Source: Micrasema longulum
Lineage: Eukaryota > Arthropoda > Insecta > Trichoptera > Brachycentridae
Assembly (NCBI GenBank): GCA_022494885.1
Contig: JAGVSM010000517.1
Span: forward strand, 1 to 64,000
Reading direction: 5' to 3'
Length of the DNA: 64,000 nucleotides
This document shows positions 44,216 to 55,014 of this stretch, in pieces; the first letter of the stretch is position 1, and each line of letters begins with the position of its first letter. A program made the translations under genes and the position numbers. Under the pieces are notes generated by a model. It was given only the letters and a program-made list of their open reading frames with translations. It made no database searches and was not told the origin of the DNA.

Positions 44216-45489
44216 ACAAATATTTACAAACATTATGGAGCTTAAAATAAAAAAAATATTTTTAATTTTATTTCATTTCATTATTACCACTCCGCACCAA
44301 ATTATACATAGTGTACTGCTTTGGTATACCAACTGCAACGTATATTATCATTTTCGAAACATGAAGGTAAGGTCATTATTCTTGCGCTTTAGTTGCCAGT
44401 TCAAGAACATCGAAATATTAACGTAATAAAACACATTCAATATTTAGCAAATATTTTGGATATAAAATATTTTTCGTCCCTGAAAATAACGTATTTTCGA
44501 GTACCAGTTACCATGAACTCTAAATCCGCGATCAGAGAATGGTTTTGGTTATGGAAAAAAACAAACTACATGTCGTAGGAATATTTTCATATCCTCGCTA
44601 CAAACAGGGGATAGACTAAACGAATAGGGGAAACTACGAAAGCTTTATGTATTTTTATATCGCAGAGCTTTAGTTTGTGAGCTTTATAGAGATTGATTTT
44701 TGAATAAAAAATGTATTCGTAAATATTGTGTCACGCTCGCGCTTTCGTACCGTATAACATTTTATTTTTTCGCTGTTTTCCAAGTTTACTAACGGCTTTG
44801 TATTTATATAAATTAAAACCTGAACAACGCACGATTTCAATTATACGAATGGTCTTGCATCCATGTTGGTTGGACTTGTTCCGACGTTTCTGTTACCATT
44901 GCTATAGTCGTATTCAGGTACATGTGCTTTGTAAAAAAAATATTTGTTTTTTTATGTTTTTTATTTGGTCTTTACCAACATGATAATAAATGAATTTTCT
45001 AATATCCACTTAAATCCTATTATCAATAAACTGTTTGTTAATTATAAATATTTCTCAACTATATCTAGTATTTTTTTACATATTTGTAGATATAATTAAT
45101 ATTAATAGCATTAAATTTGCGGTCAATCATTTAATTAAATGTTCTAAAGTATTTGTATGTAACCATTTACCGACTTTTCTATGTCATAGATAAATTAATA
45201 AGTGATTGAATACAAATATTTAATTACTTTCAATTAATATGTACACTTGAAACTTACATTTCATCAAACACGAAAAAGATTGTAAAGAATGAAACACTTT
45301 AATTTTTGGGAGGAATCTAAAAATTTCTTGTAGGAATCGAAAGATTTCTTGATAAGGGTTCATGCAAAATCATATACAAAACAAAATCTGAACTTCACAC
45401 CAACTACTGCAGCAGCACATTATCTTACCAATCCACGGCAAATTTTAAACAAACTCACCTTATAATAAAACAAAACTCTAAGAGTAATT
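44216..45489. other. no gene seen
   Basis: AT-rich. A short PLE-2 remnant (ACCGACTTTTCTATGTC) lies at about 45170-45187. Open frames at 44199-44983 are not recognised. Confidence 0.3.
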
Positions 45490-45660
45490 GCGAGAAAAAA
45501 AAAAAATACACAAGGGTAAAGTCGTTGTAAAATTAATTAAAAGTACAAACGTATTATAAAAAAATAATACCTTACAGTACAATAATATTCGTTCACAAAA
45601 TCATAACTCTAAAAAAACACGTAATTTTGGAAAAAAAAAAAAACTTCTTCAAAGCCAACC
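45490..45660 (+). pseudogene. LINE C-terminal relic, sister of 48.9 kb
   Basis: Matches 48925-49070: ACACAAGGGTAAAGTCG, CTTACAGTACAATAATATTC, TTCACAAAATCATAACTC. Translation gives YTRVKSL, then IIFVHKIIT with stops and shifts. More degraded than the sister copy. Confidence 0.6.
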
Positions 45661-46889
45661 CGAATGCGATAACTTTTAAAAAGTCAACTTTCAGCTAAAC
45701 GCGTGTTTTTTAAACTTATTTTTTTAATTATTTTTTTTTTAAATTTACTTATAATAGAATTAGTTCTCAGTGTTCCCCAATAGATAATGTTATCTTAATC
45801 ATTTTCATTGGGCCATACTACAGCACCAATAGAACTTATGAAGCTCCTATATTAGGAATGAAATGATGTGTATGTTATTCCCCCGAAATGAAAACAACAT
45901 ATTTTTTCATTAAGTTAAACATGTCGAATTTCGTGCCGAAAAACAGTATTTGCGGGAAATTTTACAGCATTATTTTTTAAAATAAACACGTAGAGTTCTT
46001 GTAAAGACTTACAGGTAACATGTTTTGTCGGAAACAACATGCAAAAATAGGTTTTGAAGCTTTCAAAATTTTTACAATTAAGATGTTGAAGATAAAAAAC
46101 AATCTGGCGCACCGAAAAGTTTGAAGACGAATAATTGGAAGCATTACTCGATGAAAACCCATATTAAACGCAAAATTAACATTTAAAATCGTTATAAGTT
46201 GATCACGTTTTGATTGATTTTAAAGATTTTTTGTTTTGTTATTTTTACGGTTTGATTATAAAGAAACATTAAATTTTCGCTTAATTAGTTATTAAAAAAT
46301 TGATAGTTAATATGCGAAACTGAAGAAAGACACAAGTCTTTACGGTGTCACTGTGGACAGTACTTAAATTTAGTGTCATTTTCCAGCAGTGCATACAAGA
46401 AAATGACAGAATGACATTGAATGAAAAAAACAACCTACCATCTACTGTGACACAGCATAAACTACTAGTACATAAAGACATAATTTTCTAAATAACACGA
46501 AAACGTGAAAATCCACCCACCAATTGAACACACGTCTTTAAAAAATCTAATATTATGATCACTAAAACGGGTATCATATGTTCCAAACGCCTGAGTTTAT
46601 ACATAATAAATTTAACACATAATCCCGCACCTCTTGAAGAAGCTAAGCAGGTCCAATATATAATTGTCAAGGCTAACTTAAGCAAATGCGTGATAAACAT
46701 TTCTCTGACAGGTGAACAAATGCCTAAGATACTTTATTAACCTTTACCTTAAAGTTGATAAACTTGCGCGCCTATCCCTAAAATTGCATGTTAGGTTAAC
46801 AAATAGTGGAATTAAAATAGATTCAGATAAGAAATAGCTTTTGATGCGGTAAATTAAATTCTTTTAACATTTCTCGTAGATTTTACCAG
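45661..46889. other. no gene seen
   Basis: AT-rich. Several overlapping open frames on both strands (45915-46740) show no recognised content. Confidence 0.3.
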
Positions 46890-47300
46890 ATTTATCACTC
46901 GCAACAACAAACACATAAGTCTCTCTCCATCCATATCCATTCAACTTTTCGTTTTCCTAACGCAGCTCCACGCAACAATAATTCGCGTGTGAGTATCGGT
47001 CCAAAACACATTAAATCCAGTATCCATCACACCAAACAAGTGAAATACTCCTAATACAATTTCTACCACCGTGCTGTGCCGGCGTTTATTAAGACTAGCC
47101 AGCTCAATACACAAGCCGTGCCAGCGTCACACGACCCCGCCACCAGAAGGTTTTAGCACCACGCCACGCCTCAACTCATCAGCTGGTTAGTTGAGTTGCG
47201 CAACCTTCGTTTTAACAAAACAGTCCACAGTGAAGTTTCCTCCTCCGGGACGAGGTACGTAATTCTGCACACCTCGTCCATTCCTCAACCGAGCCCGATA
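46890..47300. other. GC-rich island, possible exon or promoter
   Basis: A marked rise in G+C, including CGTGCTGTGCCGGCGTTTAT and CGACCCCGCCACC. On the plus strand, 46890-46988 lies between a weak acceptor (TTTTACCAG) and GTGAGT and is open for 33 codons (SQQQTHKSLSIHIHSTFRF inside). A second strong donor, GACGAG then GTACGT, sits near 47255. These would suit 5' exons of a plus-strand gene, but nothing is recognised and it may equally be an unknown insertion. Confidence 0.3.
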
Positions 47301-47438
47301 AGGGATAATAGATATTTAAAAAATTAAGTTGCTCTCTTAAATTTTTTCTTTGCATTTTACAATAGGTGTACAAATGTTACTAATACAAAATAAACTTATG
47401 TTTGATTTGGTGTTTATTTTGTAGACCTCCATATTTAA

Positions 47439-47838
47439 ACTTATAATTAGAAATCAAACACTGATTTGAGTCTACTGAACACTTTATTTTATTTTTACAA
47501 ATATAAACATATAAAAATAAAAATTTCATGACAATTGTTTCGCCTTATTAGGGCATTTTCAAACGAATGTGAAGATTATTTGGATTGAATGTCCTTATAT
47601 AATTATATAATTCAAGGTACTTAAGTAGAAAATAAAAATAATCTTATAAACTATAGCATGTACATTAATCATAATTGAGTGAAAAACCAATGGTTAAGGG
47701 TGAAGCCAAGTGTTTAATTATTGAAATCGAAACAATTGTCACGAAGTTTTTATTTTTATATGTTTATATTTGTAAAAATAAAATAAAGTGTTCAGTAGAC
47801 TCAAATAAGTGTTTGATTTCTAATTATAAGTTTAAATA
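47439..47838. mobile_element. inverted pair of PLE-like ends
   Basis: 47439-47545 and 47733-47838 are inverted copies of about 105 bases (ATTAGAAATCAAACACT, GAGTCTACTGAACACTTTAT, GACAATTGTTTCG). On the outward-reading strand, CCTAATAAGGCGAAACAATT and GTCATG precede the arm. That is the pattern CCTGATAAGGC-GAAAC seen at retroelement ends. About 190 bases of unrelated DNA lie between. No coding frame. Confidence 0.65.
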
Positions 47839-48365
47839 CAAAATATTATACTACATAAACACGAAATAAAATCCCACAAAGCATGGCCTGTGTGTCGGTG
47901 TACATTTTATTTTTAAATTTCAATTAAGGATTCTGGAAGAATACGATAGATATTACAAAATGAAAAATAAGTGCTAATATTGTTTTTATATATATACACT
48001 TTTTATTCGACCAGTTTTTGCACGCCTTCACGACATAATCGGATAATTATCTTTTCCTTTCCTTTGGTTTTGAATAAAATATCAAGCTCACGTTAAAACC
48101 TGACTGGTGATCAAAAAATGACTCAATTAGTAAAAAACTTATCGACAATTCGAATATAGAAAATTATTTTTGCTTACACAGCTAATAGCAGGCAAGCCAA
48201 CGTTCGGGCAGGATAATTTCTGTCGGGTCCGTTAGTATGAAATATGTTTTTTGATTCAATCTTTCAAATCCCGCCTCTAATATCTTGTTACATAAATAAA
48301 TAAAAATACAGCCAGTCTTCTTCATCGCATGTAAACAAAAAACGTTTTTGCGCATCATATGGTGA
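47839..48365. other. no gene seen
   Basis: AT-rich. Nothing recognised. Confidence 0.35.
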
Positions 48366-48680
48366 ATGGTAATAGTGGACATTTATTTACCATTTATGGT
48401 TACCATTGCAAACACTGGCGTAACGACGATATCGTGCGCTGCGCCGCCAATCGTTTTCAGTCGGCGTAGCGGTAAAATGATAAAATCCGCGTTTATGGCG
48501 CGAATCCCAATTTGCACCAGTAAAAAAGGCGCCAAAAATGAACCGCCCAAAATATGAAAATGGGCCGCGGTGCGAAAAATTATGAATAAATTCGTGAACA
48601 CACTATCACTCGACCGTACTATTAAAATATGTCCCTCGTAAAAGTCTGGCTCCGAACGAGTGCTTTTAGTTTATCTATCT
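48366..48680. other. CpG-dense island, open on both strands
   Basis: CpG is very frequent (for example GTGCGCTGCGCCGCC and CGGCGTAGCGG at 48441-48475) in a genome region where it is otherwise scarce. The minus strand is open from 48601 to 48383 (starts MFTNLFIIFRTAAHFHILGG, a hydrophobic frame) and the plus strand from 48366 to 48557 (contains CAAPPIVFSRRSGKMIKS). No domain is recognised. A promoter-type CpG island, an exon or a young insertion are all possible. Confidence 0.35.
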
Positions 48681-48719
48681 GTGTTCAAATAGGTAATAAT
48701 ATTACAAATTATTAATATT

Positions 48720-49640
48720 CAAAGCAATAACTTTGTCCAAATTTGTTGCAACAGAGAGAAAAAACATTTTGAGACTGGAATGTGGAAGTCTAGACATTTA
48801 CAGCGCTAGTGACCTGTCAATGTCTGGTTTAAGTGGCCACTATACACACTGTGTAACATTCACCATTCTGCCCATGTTTTAACTTTCAAATTCAAATAAA
48901 GCCTTTAGAATCATTTTGAAAAAAAAACAGATATACGAGGGTAAAGTCGATGGTAAATGAAATGAAATTATTAACATATAAACAAAGAATATTTTACAAT
49001 ACAATGATATTTGTTCATAAAATTATAAACTCTAAAAAAAAAACAGAATTTTGGAAAAAAATTGATCGGAACCAGCATGAACACGATCACAATTCTAGAG
49101 AAAAGAACAAAATTAGACTTCCATTTAGGAAAAAGGCAAAGTCACAAAATTCAATTTTATTTAAAGCAATTAAAAAGTATTACGAAATGGAAAAAATATT
49201 TATGAAGAAAAAAACATTTCAAAATTTAAAATAATGGTCAAGACATATGTGATAAACCATTTATAAATTAAATATATTTGCAATGTTATTATTAGAACAC
49301 ACATAACAATATGTATGATATGTGTGCCCTACTTTAAGATTTAAATAAAAAAAATTAAAAATAAAAAAATTTCCTCAACTCTTCCATCTGTTGACTTTTG
49401 TGAAGTAAAAGAGTCGAAACCTCTATCATGTGGGTGAGGTTCATCCGGCTGAACCATCCCACCAACTAGGCAACGCCTGAAAACATTATTTTTTTATACT
49501 TCCTCCTTTACCAGTCAGTTAATTCAACAATGTTTTGAGTGTGTCACTCTCTGTTGCAACAAATTTAGATCTGAATAACTCCCAAAGGAAGAAATCCATC
49601 CTGTCTGCAAACATTTGGAAATATTCAAAACATTGTTGCA
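48720..49640. mobile_element. rep-A foldback interrupted by a LINE
   Basis: The left arm (48720-48894) has TTGTCCAAATTTGTTGCAAC, GTGGAAGTCTAGACATTTAC and TTAAGTGGCCACTATACAC. After the LINE, rep-A resumes at 49371 (CTCTTCCATCTGTTGAC, AAAGAGTCGAAACCTC, GGCAACGCCTGAAAAC). The inverted right arm lies at about 49545-49640 (TCTGTTGCAACAAATTTAG, GAAATCCATCCTGTCTGC). Confidence 0.7.
48895..49370 (+). pseudogene. LINE C-terminus inside rep-A
   Basis: The open frame to 49234 reads LLTYKQRIFYNTMIFVHKII, then FWKKIDRNQHEHDHNSREKN, RLPFRKKAKSQNSILFKAIK and YYEME. This is the C-terminal pattern of one LINE group (L-x3-QR-x-FN-x-L-x-F-x-YKII, HNYNTR-x-K, LP, K-x2-NS-LFY-x-G-x-K-x-YN). It ends in an A-rich tail at about 49370. 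The RT core is missing. Confidence 0.7.
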
Positions 49641-49685
49641 ATAACTTTGTGGTCAAAATTTTTAGTAAATGTTAATTAATCATTG

Positions 49686-49870
49686 TACTGGGTGTTAACA
49701 TAAGTTGTGTCAGATTTTTTTCAAACTTTAATATGAGCACAAAAAGTATAACGAAAAAGCTATACGGCATTCGAAAGAAAAAATTATCTTCTTACTCAAA
49801 AAGGAATGTCAAAGAGACGAAATTGAGCATTTTCGACACCGCCTTCTGTTCGTATTCAATTGAGGGAATA
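49686..49870 (+). mobile_element. mar-M fragment, left end
   Basis: Starts GGTGTTAACATAAGTTGTGT and runs through GGAATGTCAAAGAGACGAAA and TTTTCGACACCGCCTTCTG, as at 41.3-41.45 kb. It is cut by the SINE that follows; no right end. Confidence 0.7.
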
Positions 49871-49884
49871 AACGATATGGTGGA

Positions 49885-50060
49885 AAGATTTGAACGCCTT
49901 ATAGTATAGTGGTCGGGAAACCTTTTACCATGTTTGAGGTTCCAGATTCGATTCCTGGCTAGGAAGACATTTAATATTTATTTGAGAAGTTGTTTAAATT
50001 TAGGATTTTATCTTCCCTGGCCGGGCACCTGAGGTCAAGGAATTATCGTTCTTGGATGAG
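49885..50060 (+). mobile_element. SINE-1 relative
   Basis: Head GCCTTATAGTATAGTGGTCG, B box AGATTCGATTCCTGGC, body TTTAATATTTATTTGAGAAG and CCCTGGCCGGGCACCTGAGG. The tail is lost. Confidence 0.65.
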
Positions 50061-50284
50061 CATGACTAGATGGGGGGCATTTTTAACAACCATATTAAAC
50101 TATAGGAAACGGTTCAAAAATTTATCTTAAAAATAATGCTTCACAAAAATCGCACTTTTCCCTCTTTCCAATTGTTTCAAGAAGCTAAAATTTTAGAAAT
50201 AAGACAAATATATTGTTTTCTATGTTCAAAATATAAATAAAAAAACCAAAATGTATTTTTTTTAAATTTATTTACAATTTTAAA
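50061..50284. other. no gene seen
   Basis: AT-rich. Nothing recognised. Confidence 0.35.
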
Positions 50285-50715
50285 AAACCCGTTAGGGTTA
50301 CATTAGAAATTTAATATTGTCTAGTCATTTTATGTCTCGTCTAGTCTAGTTAGTTCAGTCATCATTTGCTTTTTCAGATTGATTTTAAATTTGTCTCCAT
50401 TAAAAGTTTTCATGTAGTAAGGTAGGTCGTTGTAGTGTTTAAGCCCATTATGTAGTATTTTTTACTGTCCTGTGTTTGTCTTTGCTTTTTCAATATGAAA
50501 GTGTTGTTGTTGTCTGGTGTTATATTTGTGTATGTCAGCATTTTTGACTAATATTATGTCGTCGTCTTGTATGTTTCCCAGTGTTATTTTGTGCACAATT
50601 TTTAAGGTCTCAATTACAAGTAATTCAAACAGATTAAGTCTACGAAGGAATCGTGTGCTAGAAATACCACATTTTAAAACGCAGTGATCACAGAGACATG
50701 CATATTTTAAAGACC
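50285..50715 (-). pseudogene. LINE C-terminus, nearly open
   Basis: The minus strand, from about 50710 to a TAA at 50330-50332, reads YACLCDHCVLKCGISSTRF, LRRLNLFELLVIETLKIVHK, NADIHKYNTRQQQHFHIEK, one stop, then KILHNGLKHYNDLPYYMKTF and FKINLKKQM. HKYNTR and GLKHYNDLP are the same landmarks as in the LINEs at 48.9 and 59.4 kb. Only one stop breaks about 125 codons, so this is one of the younger copies. Upstream catalytic parts are absent. Confidence 0.8.
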
Positions 50716-51239
50716 CAACATTTTTATTTATTTTTTTAATGATAATATTTCATTATTCCAAATTTAAAATACTTTCTTTTAAAAAAAATGCACTATGCTG
50801 GATTCAAACAACATATTTTAACTCTTTTCGTCTTTGATATATTTTGTTGCCCTTTAATAATAAGGCATATTTTTATGTTTTTTTATTTACTTTTTTAATT
50901 ACTTTAAAATAAAAAAGTAGCTTCTTATCTTTTACATTATATTTTCTCTTCTCTTTCTTATATTACACAAAAATATTATTCCCGCGTATTTATTATAGGA
51001 GCAAAAAATTCATAGACATTTCTTGTATATACCCATATGCCTTTGATGGATTTTTTCGTTTACTAGTTGTACTGGTAATATGTATATGATTGCTTTGTAA
51101 TTATTTTTTACTTTTTGAATACTCTGTTTAACTTCTAATGTATACTATAAAAAAACAAAAAAAATCTCAAACTTATTTATTAAATTTCATATTTTGGTAA
51201 TCATTTAAATTTTGAGACCATTTTCAACTATAAATAAAA
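50716..51239. other. no gene seen
   Basis: AT-rich. Nothing recognised. Confidence 0.35.
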
Positions 51240-51380
51240 TGAAAATATAAAATATAAACAATAAGAAAATAACTCACTACCAGAAATGTGAATCAAGTTG
51301 TGGATAGCGCGGTTCGAATCTATGACCTCTGACGCGTGAGTCTACGCTTACCACAGGACCACAACCCGGTTATTTTGAGA
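51240..51380 (-). mobile_element. SINE-2 copy, well kept
   Basis: The minus strand reads CGGGTTGTGGTCCTGTGGTA, AGCGTAGACTCACGCGTCAG, B box AGATTCGAACCGC, then CAACTTGATTCACATTTCTG. The best guide for this family. Confidence 0.75.
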
Positions 51381-51532
51381 TGTTTATGGAAAACAATACG
51401 AATGTCTTAACACGGCCTAACTCAGTAAGAAAACTTTTTTTTTGCTTACTGAGTATTTTTAGCACTTTTTATTATTTACTGTGCACTTTATGAGTTTGGC
51501 ACACACAACGCATATAAAAAAAATCACAATAA

Positions 51533-51811
51533 TTACAACATTTTGATAGTATTTTGGCTGGTCTTTTTTGACAAGATAATCATATATTGTAAAGATCTTT
51601 GGCTTATAATTTTACGAGTAACACCATTTTTTTTATCAACAAGGATGTCCGAAGCCTTGATTAATACTTTATAATCAAAAGGTGAAGCAGAATTGCGTAT
51701 ATTACGTCCGTAGGTGGTATTAGGGGTGGATTTACTAATACTCCACGGGTATTGATAACACCCCCGGAAGTAATCCGGATTATTGGGGAGATCCTCGAGC
51801 ATCTCCACCAC
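51533..51811 (-). CDS. hypothetical open frame, not recognised
   Basis: 92 codons, with only a GTG at the 5' end of the frame and a Met at residue 4 (VEMLEDLPNNPDYFRG near the start). It goes on NTTYGRNIRNSASPFDYKVL, ILVDKKNGVTRKIISQRS and ends TAA. Codon thirds are mixed and the first third is GC-richer, so it reads more like protein than most frames here. No domain or transposon motif is recognised. It could be a piece of an unknown element. Confidence 0.25.
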   Translation of the reverse strand: MVEMLEDLPNNPDYFRGCYQYPWSISKSTPNTTYGRNIRNSASPFDYKVLIKASDILVDKKNGVTRKIISQRSLQYMIILSKKTSQNTIKML

Positions 51812-52267
51812 TATTCATTATTACGGGCATTAAAGAGAAAAATTATATAACATACTCTTCAATTTCACATTTCATATTATCAAACTTAACTATCAGTCGG
51901 AATCATACGTAGCGGCAATGCTAAAATGCAGAAATCACTCAACGGAAAAGTCGTTTAAAATAAATGTTTCGCCCCAATTTCAATGGTTTGTGTTTTTAAC
52001 TTACGTGTAGATAATTTTCTGTGGGAAAGTTTATTTAATGTTTAAAAATATATTTGTTGATAAAATAATTCACATTAAATAAAACTTTTGTAAAAATTCA
52101 CATTTACTATTTCTACGAGTTTGTACGAAAACATTTATTTGCGGTGGTAGTGCGTATTACATGTATAATCTTCAGAAGCAAATTTTAGCTCACATGTATT
52201 TTTGAAAAAATTCTAATGATGTTAATTTTATTATTCATAATATGCCATATTTATTTATTCATAAAAT
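51812..52267. other. no gene seen
   Basis: AT-rich. Nothing recognised. Confidence 0.35.
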
Positions 52268-52940
52268 ATTAGAAATGAACATAGATTGAACAAACACCTA
52301 GCTAGATTAAACCTTTCCAAAGCTTCTGGATGTAGGTTCTGCAGTGCAGATGAGAAAACACCTATACACAGTCTATGTGAATGTGATGCTTTACATTGTT
52401 AAAGAAGCAGCATCCTCTGGGAAGCACTAGATCAACCTGACGATGTTAAAGAGCTCGCCCCTAACCAAATAGCCTGGTACTTTACGGATCTGGGCTTGGA
52501 GGGGCAGATTCAACAATATGAGTACTTTCAAGGCTTTTAAAAAGTTTTGTAATCATTTCGGCGAATTGATTATGTCCAATCAATTTAATCCCAGTCAGTG
52601 AAGAATTCACTTCCCTCTCTTCTCAATCCAATGAAGTACATATTATGTACTTCTGGATTACTTTCTTTCAGCACAAAGATGCTAAGGCTACCAGATTTCA
52701 GAGAGCTCCTTCGGGCAGCTTTTCTCGTTTGACAACGAGCAAATTTTCCGTGTATGTGGGCACCGCCAAGGAGACTTATGTCCTCAGATGCGGTGTGCGG
52801 TATGTGGTGGGTAAGCTATAATATGAGTACTCTTGCCTTCCACACAGTAGCCAGGCTCTTTAGAGACCTGGTCTTGAATGGCGAGAACTATTCACGGGGA
52901 CCCGTCGCAATAGAACTTTACAGGTTGCAGTGACTTCAAA
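52268..52940 (+). pseudogene. LINE C-terminal Cys-rich domain and 3' region
   Basis: 52268-52540 encodes NEHRLNKHLARLNLS, then GCRFCSADEKTPIHSLCECD, a stop, and WYFTDLGLEGQIQQ. LN-x-HL and C-x2-C-x8-H-x4-C match the zinc-finger end of LINEs that carry an RNase H-type tail (pattern LNRHL, CR-x-C-x4-ET-x-H-LCEC). The 3' region shares about 300 bases with 19365-19690. A GC-rich end (52830-52940) follows. Confidence 0.75.
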
Positions 52941-53339
52941 AACTTGTTAAGTATTGACCCCCACTTTTAAGAATAAGAATAATGCCATAATTTTTAATTA
53001 ATAATATTCCATATTTTGTTATTCACATTATGTAATATTTTTTATTTATAACATACCATATTTTTTAATTTTTAAAATGCCGTATTTTTTTATTCATAAC
53101 ATATGCAATATATTTTAATTTAAAAAAATATATATTTTCAAATTCCTATGCATGTCCCCGTAATTTACAAAATATAATGCAAATCGTACACGTTTTTTTA
53201 CTTTTAGATTTTTTAAATGTTATTTTTTTTTTAAAAAAAATGTCCCGTGCTCAAACCTTAACGAAATTTCTAAGACGGTGTTAAAAACTCCATAAATTTA
53301 AACATCAAAAATAATACGAAATTGACCCTTAATTATTGT
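52941..53339. other. no gene seen; AT-rich words repeated
   Basis: A loose repetition of AATGCCATAATTTTT- and TTATTCATAACATA-type words at 52980-53130. Otherwise nothing. Confidence 0.35.
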
Positions 53340-53615
53340 TATTTAGGTTTTTTTTTTTATTAAAAAATTTTCTATACATATCTACTTTTACACATCTAGT
53401 AAATGTTATCACTGCAACTCTTCAAAAAAGAGACTAAGTCTTGTGCTTGGAGAGTGACTTACACTGTTGTCGTTGTTTATAATAAGAGTTTATATAATTT
53501 AAAATACGAGTACATGAGAAAAAATAAAAACATAAAACAATAATACATTCACACTAATTAAAATTTTATATTGTTTTTACACGTGTTCAAAAAATTTCTT
53601 CAGATTTAGTAGGTG
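53340..53615 (-). mobile_element. LINE 3' end, sister of 58.55-59.4 kb
   Basis: The plus strand has CACATCTAGTAAATGTTATC, CTCTTCAAAAAAGAGACTAA, GGAGAGTGACTTACACTGTT and TTTACACGTGTTCAAAAAAT. All are found in the same order at 58600-59400, where rep-B interrupts them. Here they are continuous, so this copy gives the state before insertion. Confidence 0.8.
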
Positions 53616-54004
53616 TTGTAATTAATCCGTGCGTTTTGGCTACCGTACATAAATTTGATTCTCGACGAGTAAGACATAAAAATGTAAATTTTGAAATAAG
53701 TTTATGCATAACGAGAGAAGAAAGATATCTTTCTCACATTTTCTTAAGAAAAGTGAGTAAGTAAGCTGGATGAAAGTACTTCGGGGAGTGATGTAAGCCC
53801 TTTGACGCCTTTCAGCTGATACGCGGTACCAGGAGTGTAGGAGACGCGAGGTGAGGGGATGAGAGCTTTTAGTCTGAAGCTCTCTAAGGTTAATGTAGCC
53901 AACGTTAGTGCACTTTAGAGGCGATGGAATCGTTTAGTTAGCACTGACGATATGGGAAATAAATAAAGTGAACAATTATAATGAATTCACTAAATAATTT
54001 AAAA
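53616..54004. other. no gene seen; GC-richer 53790-53900
   Basis: 53790-53900 (CAGCTGATACGCGGTACC and GGAGACGCGAGGTGAGGGGA) is unassigned. Confidence 0.35.
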
Positions 54005-54342
54005 TATCAAAAATATTTTGACTCTGTCCAAATATTTGGAGACAAAGACTGGATTTCACCGCCATCGAGACGCCTCGACACAATACCCGAGAGCAATGTT
54101 GTTCTACCGATACAATATCCGCATAAGTGATACGCGCCAGATGCCTTCCCAACATACCAATCCACAACACACCGGAACAGTGTAATCTTTCTAACCATCT
54201 TATCAATATATTACAACAAAGATGGAGATCATTTTAGAGAAGTAAATATGGAGGTCTAGGCATTTACACGACTTGTCATTGGCTGGTGTAAGTGGCCACT
54301 TTACACGCTGTCCAACATTAACCATTTTGCCTGCATTTTTTA
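54005..54342 (+). repeat. rep-A copy, cut by a LINE
   Basis: ATTTGGAGACAAAGACTGG, GGAGGTCTAGGCATTTACAC, GTAAGTGGCCACTTTACACG and CATTAACCATTTTGCCTG follow rep-A order. It stops where the LINE tail begins. The open frames across it (53976-54206) are by-products. Confidence 0.75.
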
Positions 54343-55000
54343 ATTTTACTTATTTATTTATTTTTAACATAAACGGCAAAAATTACTTTTAACATAAAAA
54401 TGAAAAAAAGTACGTATGTTCACATATAAAGATATATAAATACATAAAAAAATACATAATTGCCTAACTATAAAAAAGTAACAAGTAGGTAAATACACAT
54501 AAGTAACCAAAAATATATACATGAAAGAAAAACATTTTTAAACACAAAAAAAAAATTAAGAATTATATTGCGAGAGAAAAAAAGAAATCAGACTCGTTTT
54601 ATAACTTTGAAGTTTAGAACCAAATATATCAGCCTTGTCTTCATACTGATTACCATATCTGTGGAGCCTAGGGATTGGCTAGTGCATGTGATAGTTGGTC
54701 CTAGAACTTGCAGAACAAAAAGGAGACCTATGGCGGGTATGTCGACCAGGTACACGAAAAAACACCAACTCTAGCAAATCTGGACAGTCAATGAATGAAT
54801 TGATCACTTTATATAGTAATATTAAGTCAATTAGGATTCTTCTATCGGAAAGTTTAAAAAGATTTGTTAAAGATAACAATTGATTATAATTAAATAAAGC
54901 AGCTGAAATATGTTTTTTGAAATGAATATATTTTAGAAATTTCTTCTGGATTTAAACTTCTTCTTGGAAAATATTGTTAAGTAAACGAACTGGTCCAAAA
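54343..55000 (-). pseudogene. jockey/CR1-like LINE C-terminus
   Basis: The minus strand reads IQKKFLKYIHFKKH, then LFKLSDRRILIDLILLYKVI, NSFIDCPDLLELVFFRVPGR, SSRTNYHMH, a stop, PIPRLHRYGNQYEDKADIFG and LQSYKTSL, to a TAA near 54557. The set VQ-KKFL, RR-x3-DL-x-LLYK-x-I-N, D-x-P-LL and RTNY is the classic LINE C-terminus. Two stops in about 160 codons. The TAAA-type tail is at 54345-54370 (complement). Inserted in rep-A. Confidence 0.85.
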
Positions 55001-55014
55001 AAAGTGTAAAAATG

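Noticed and set aside
53976..54206. Minus-strand open frames in the GC-richer part
   Set aside because: They lie on a rep-A copy, which is non-coding in all other copies.
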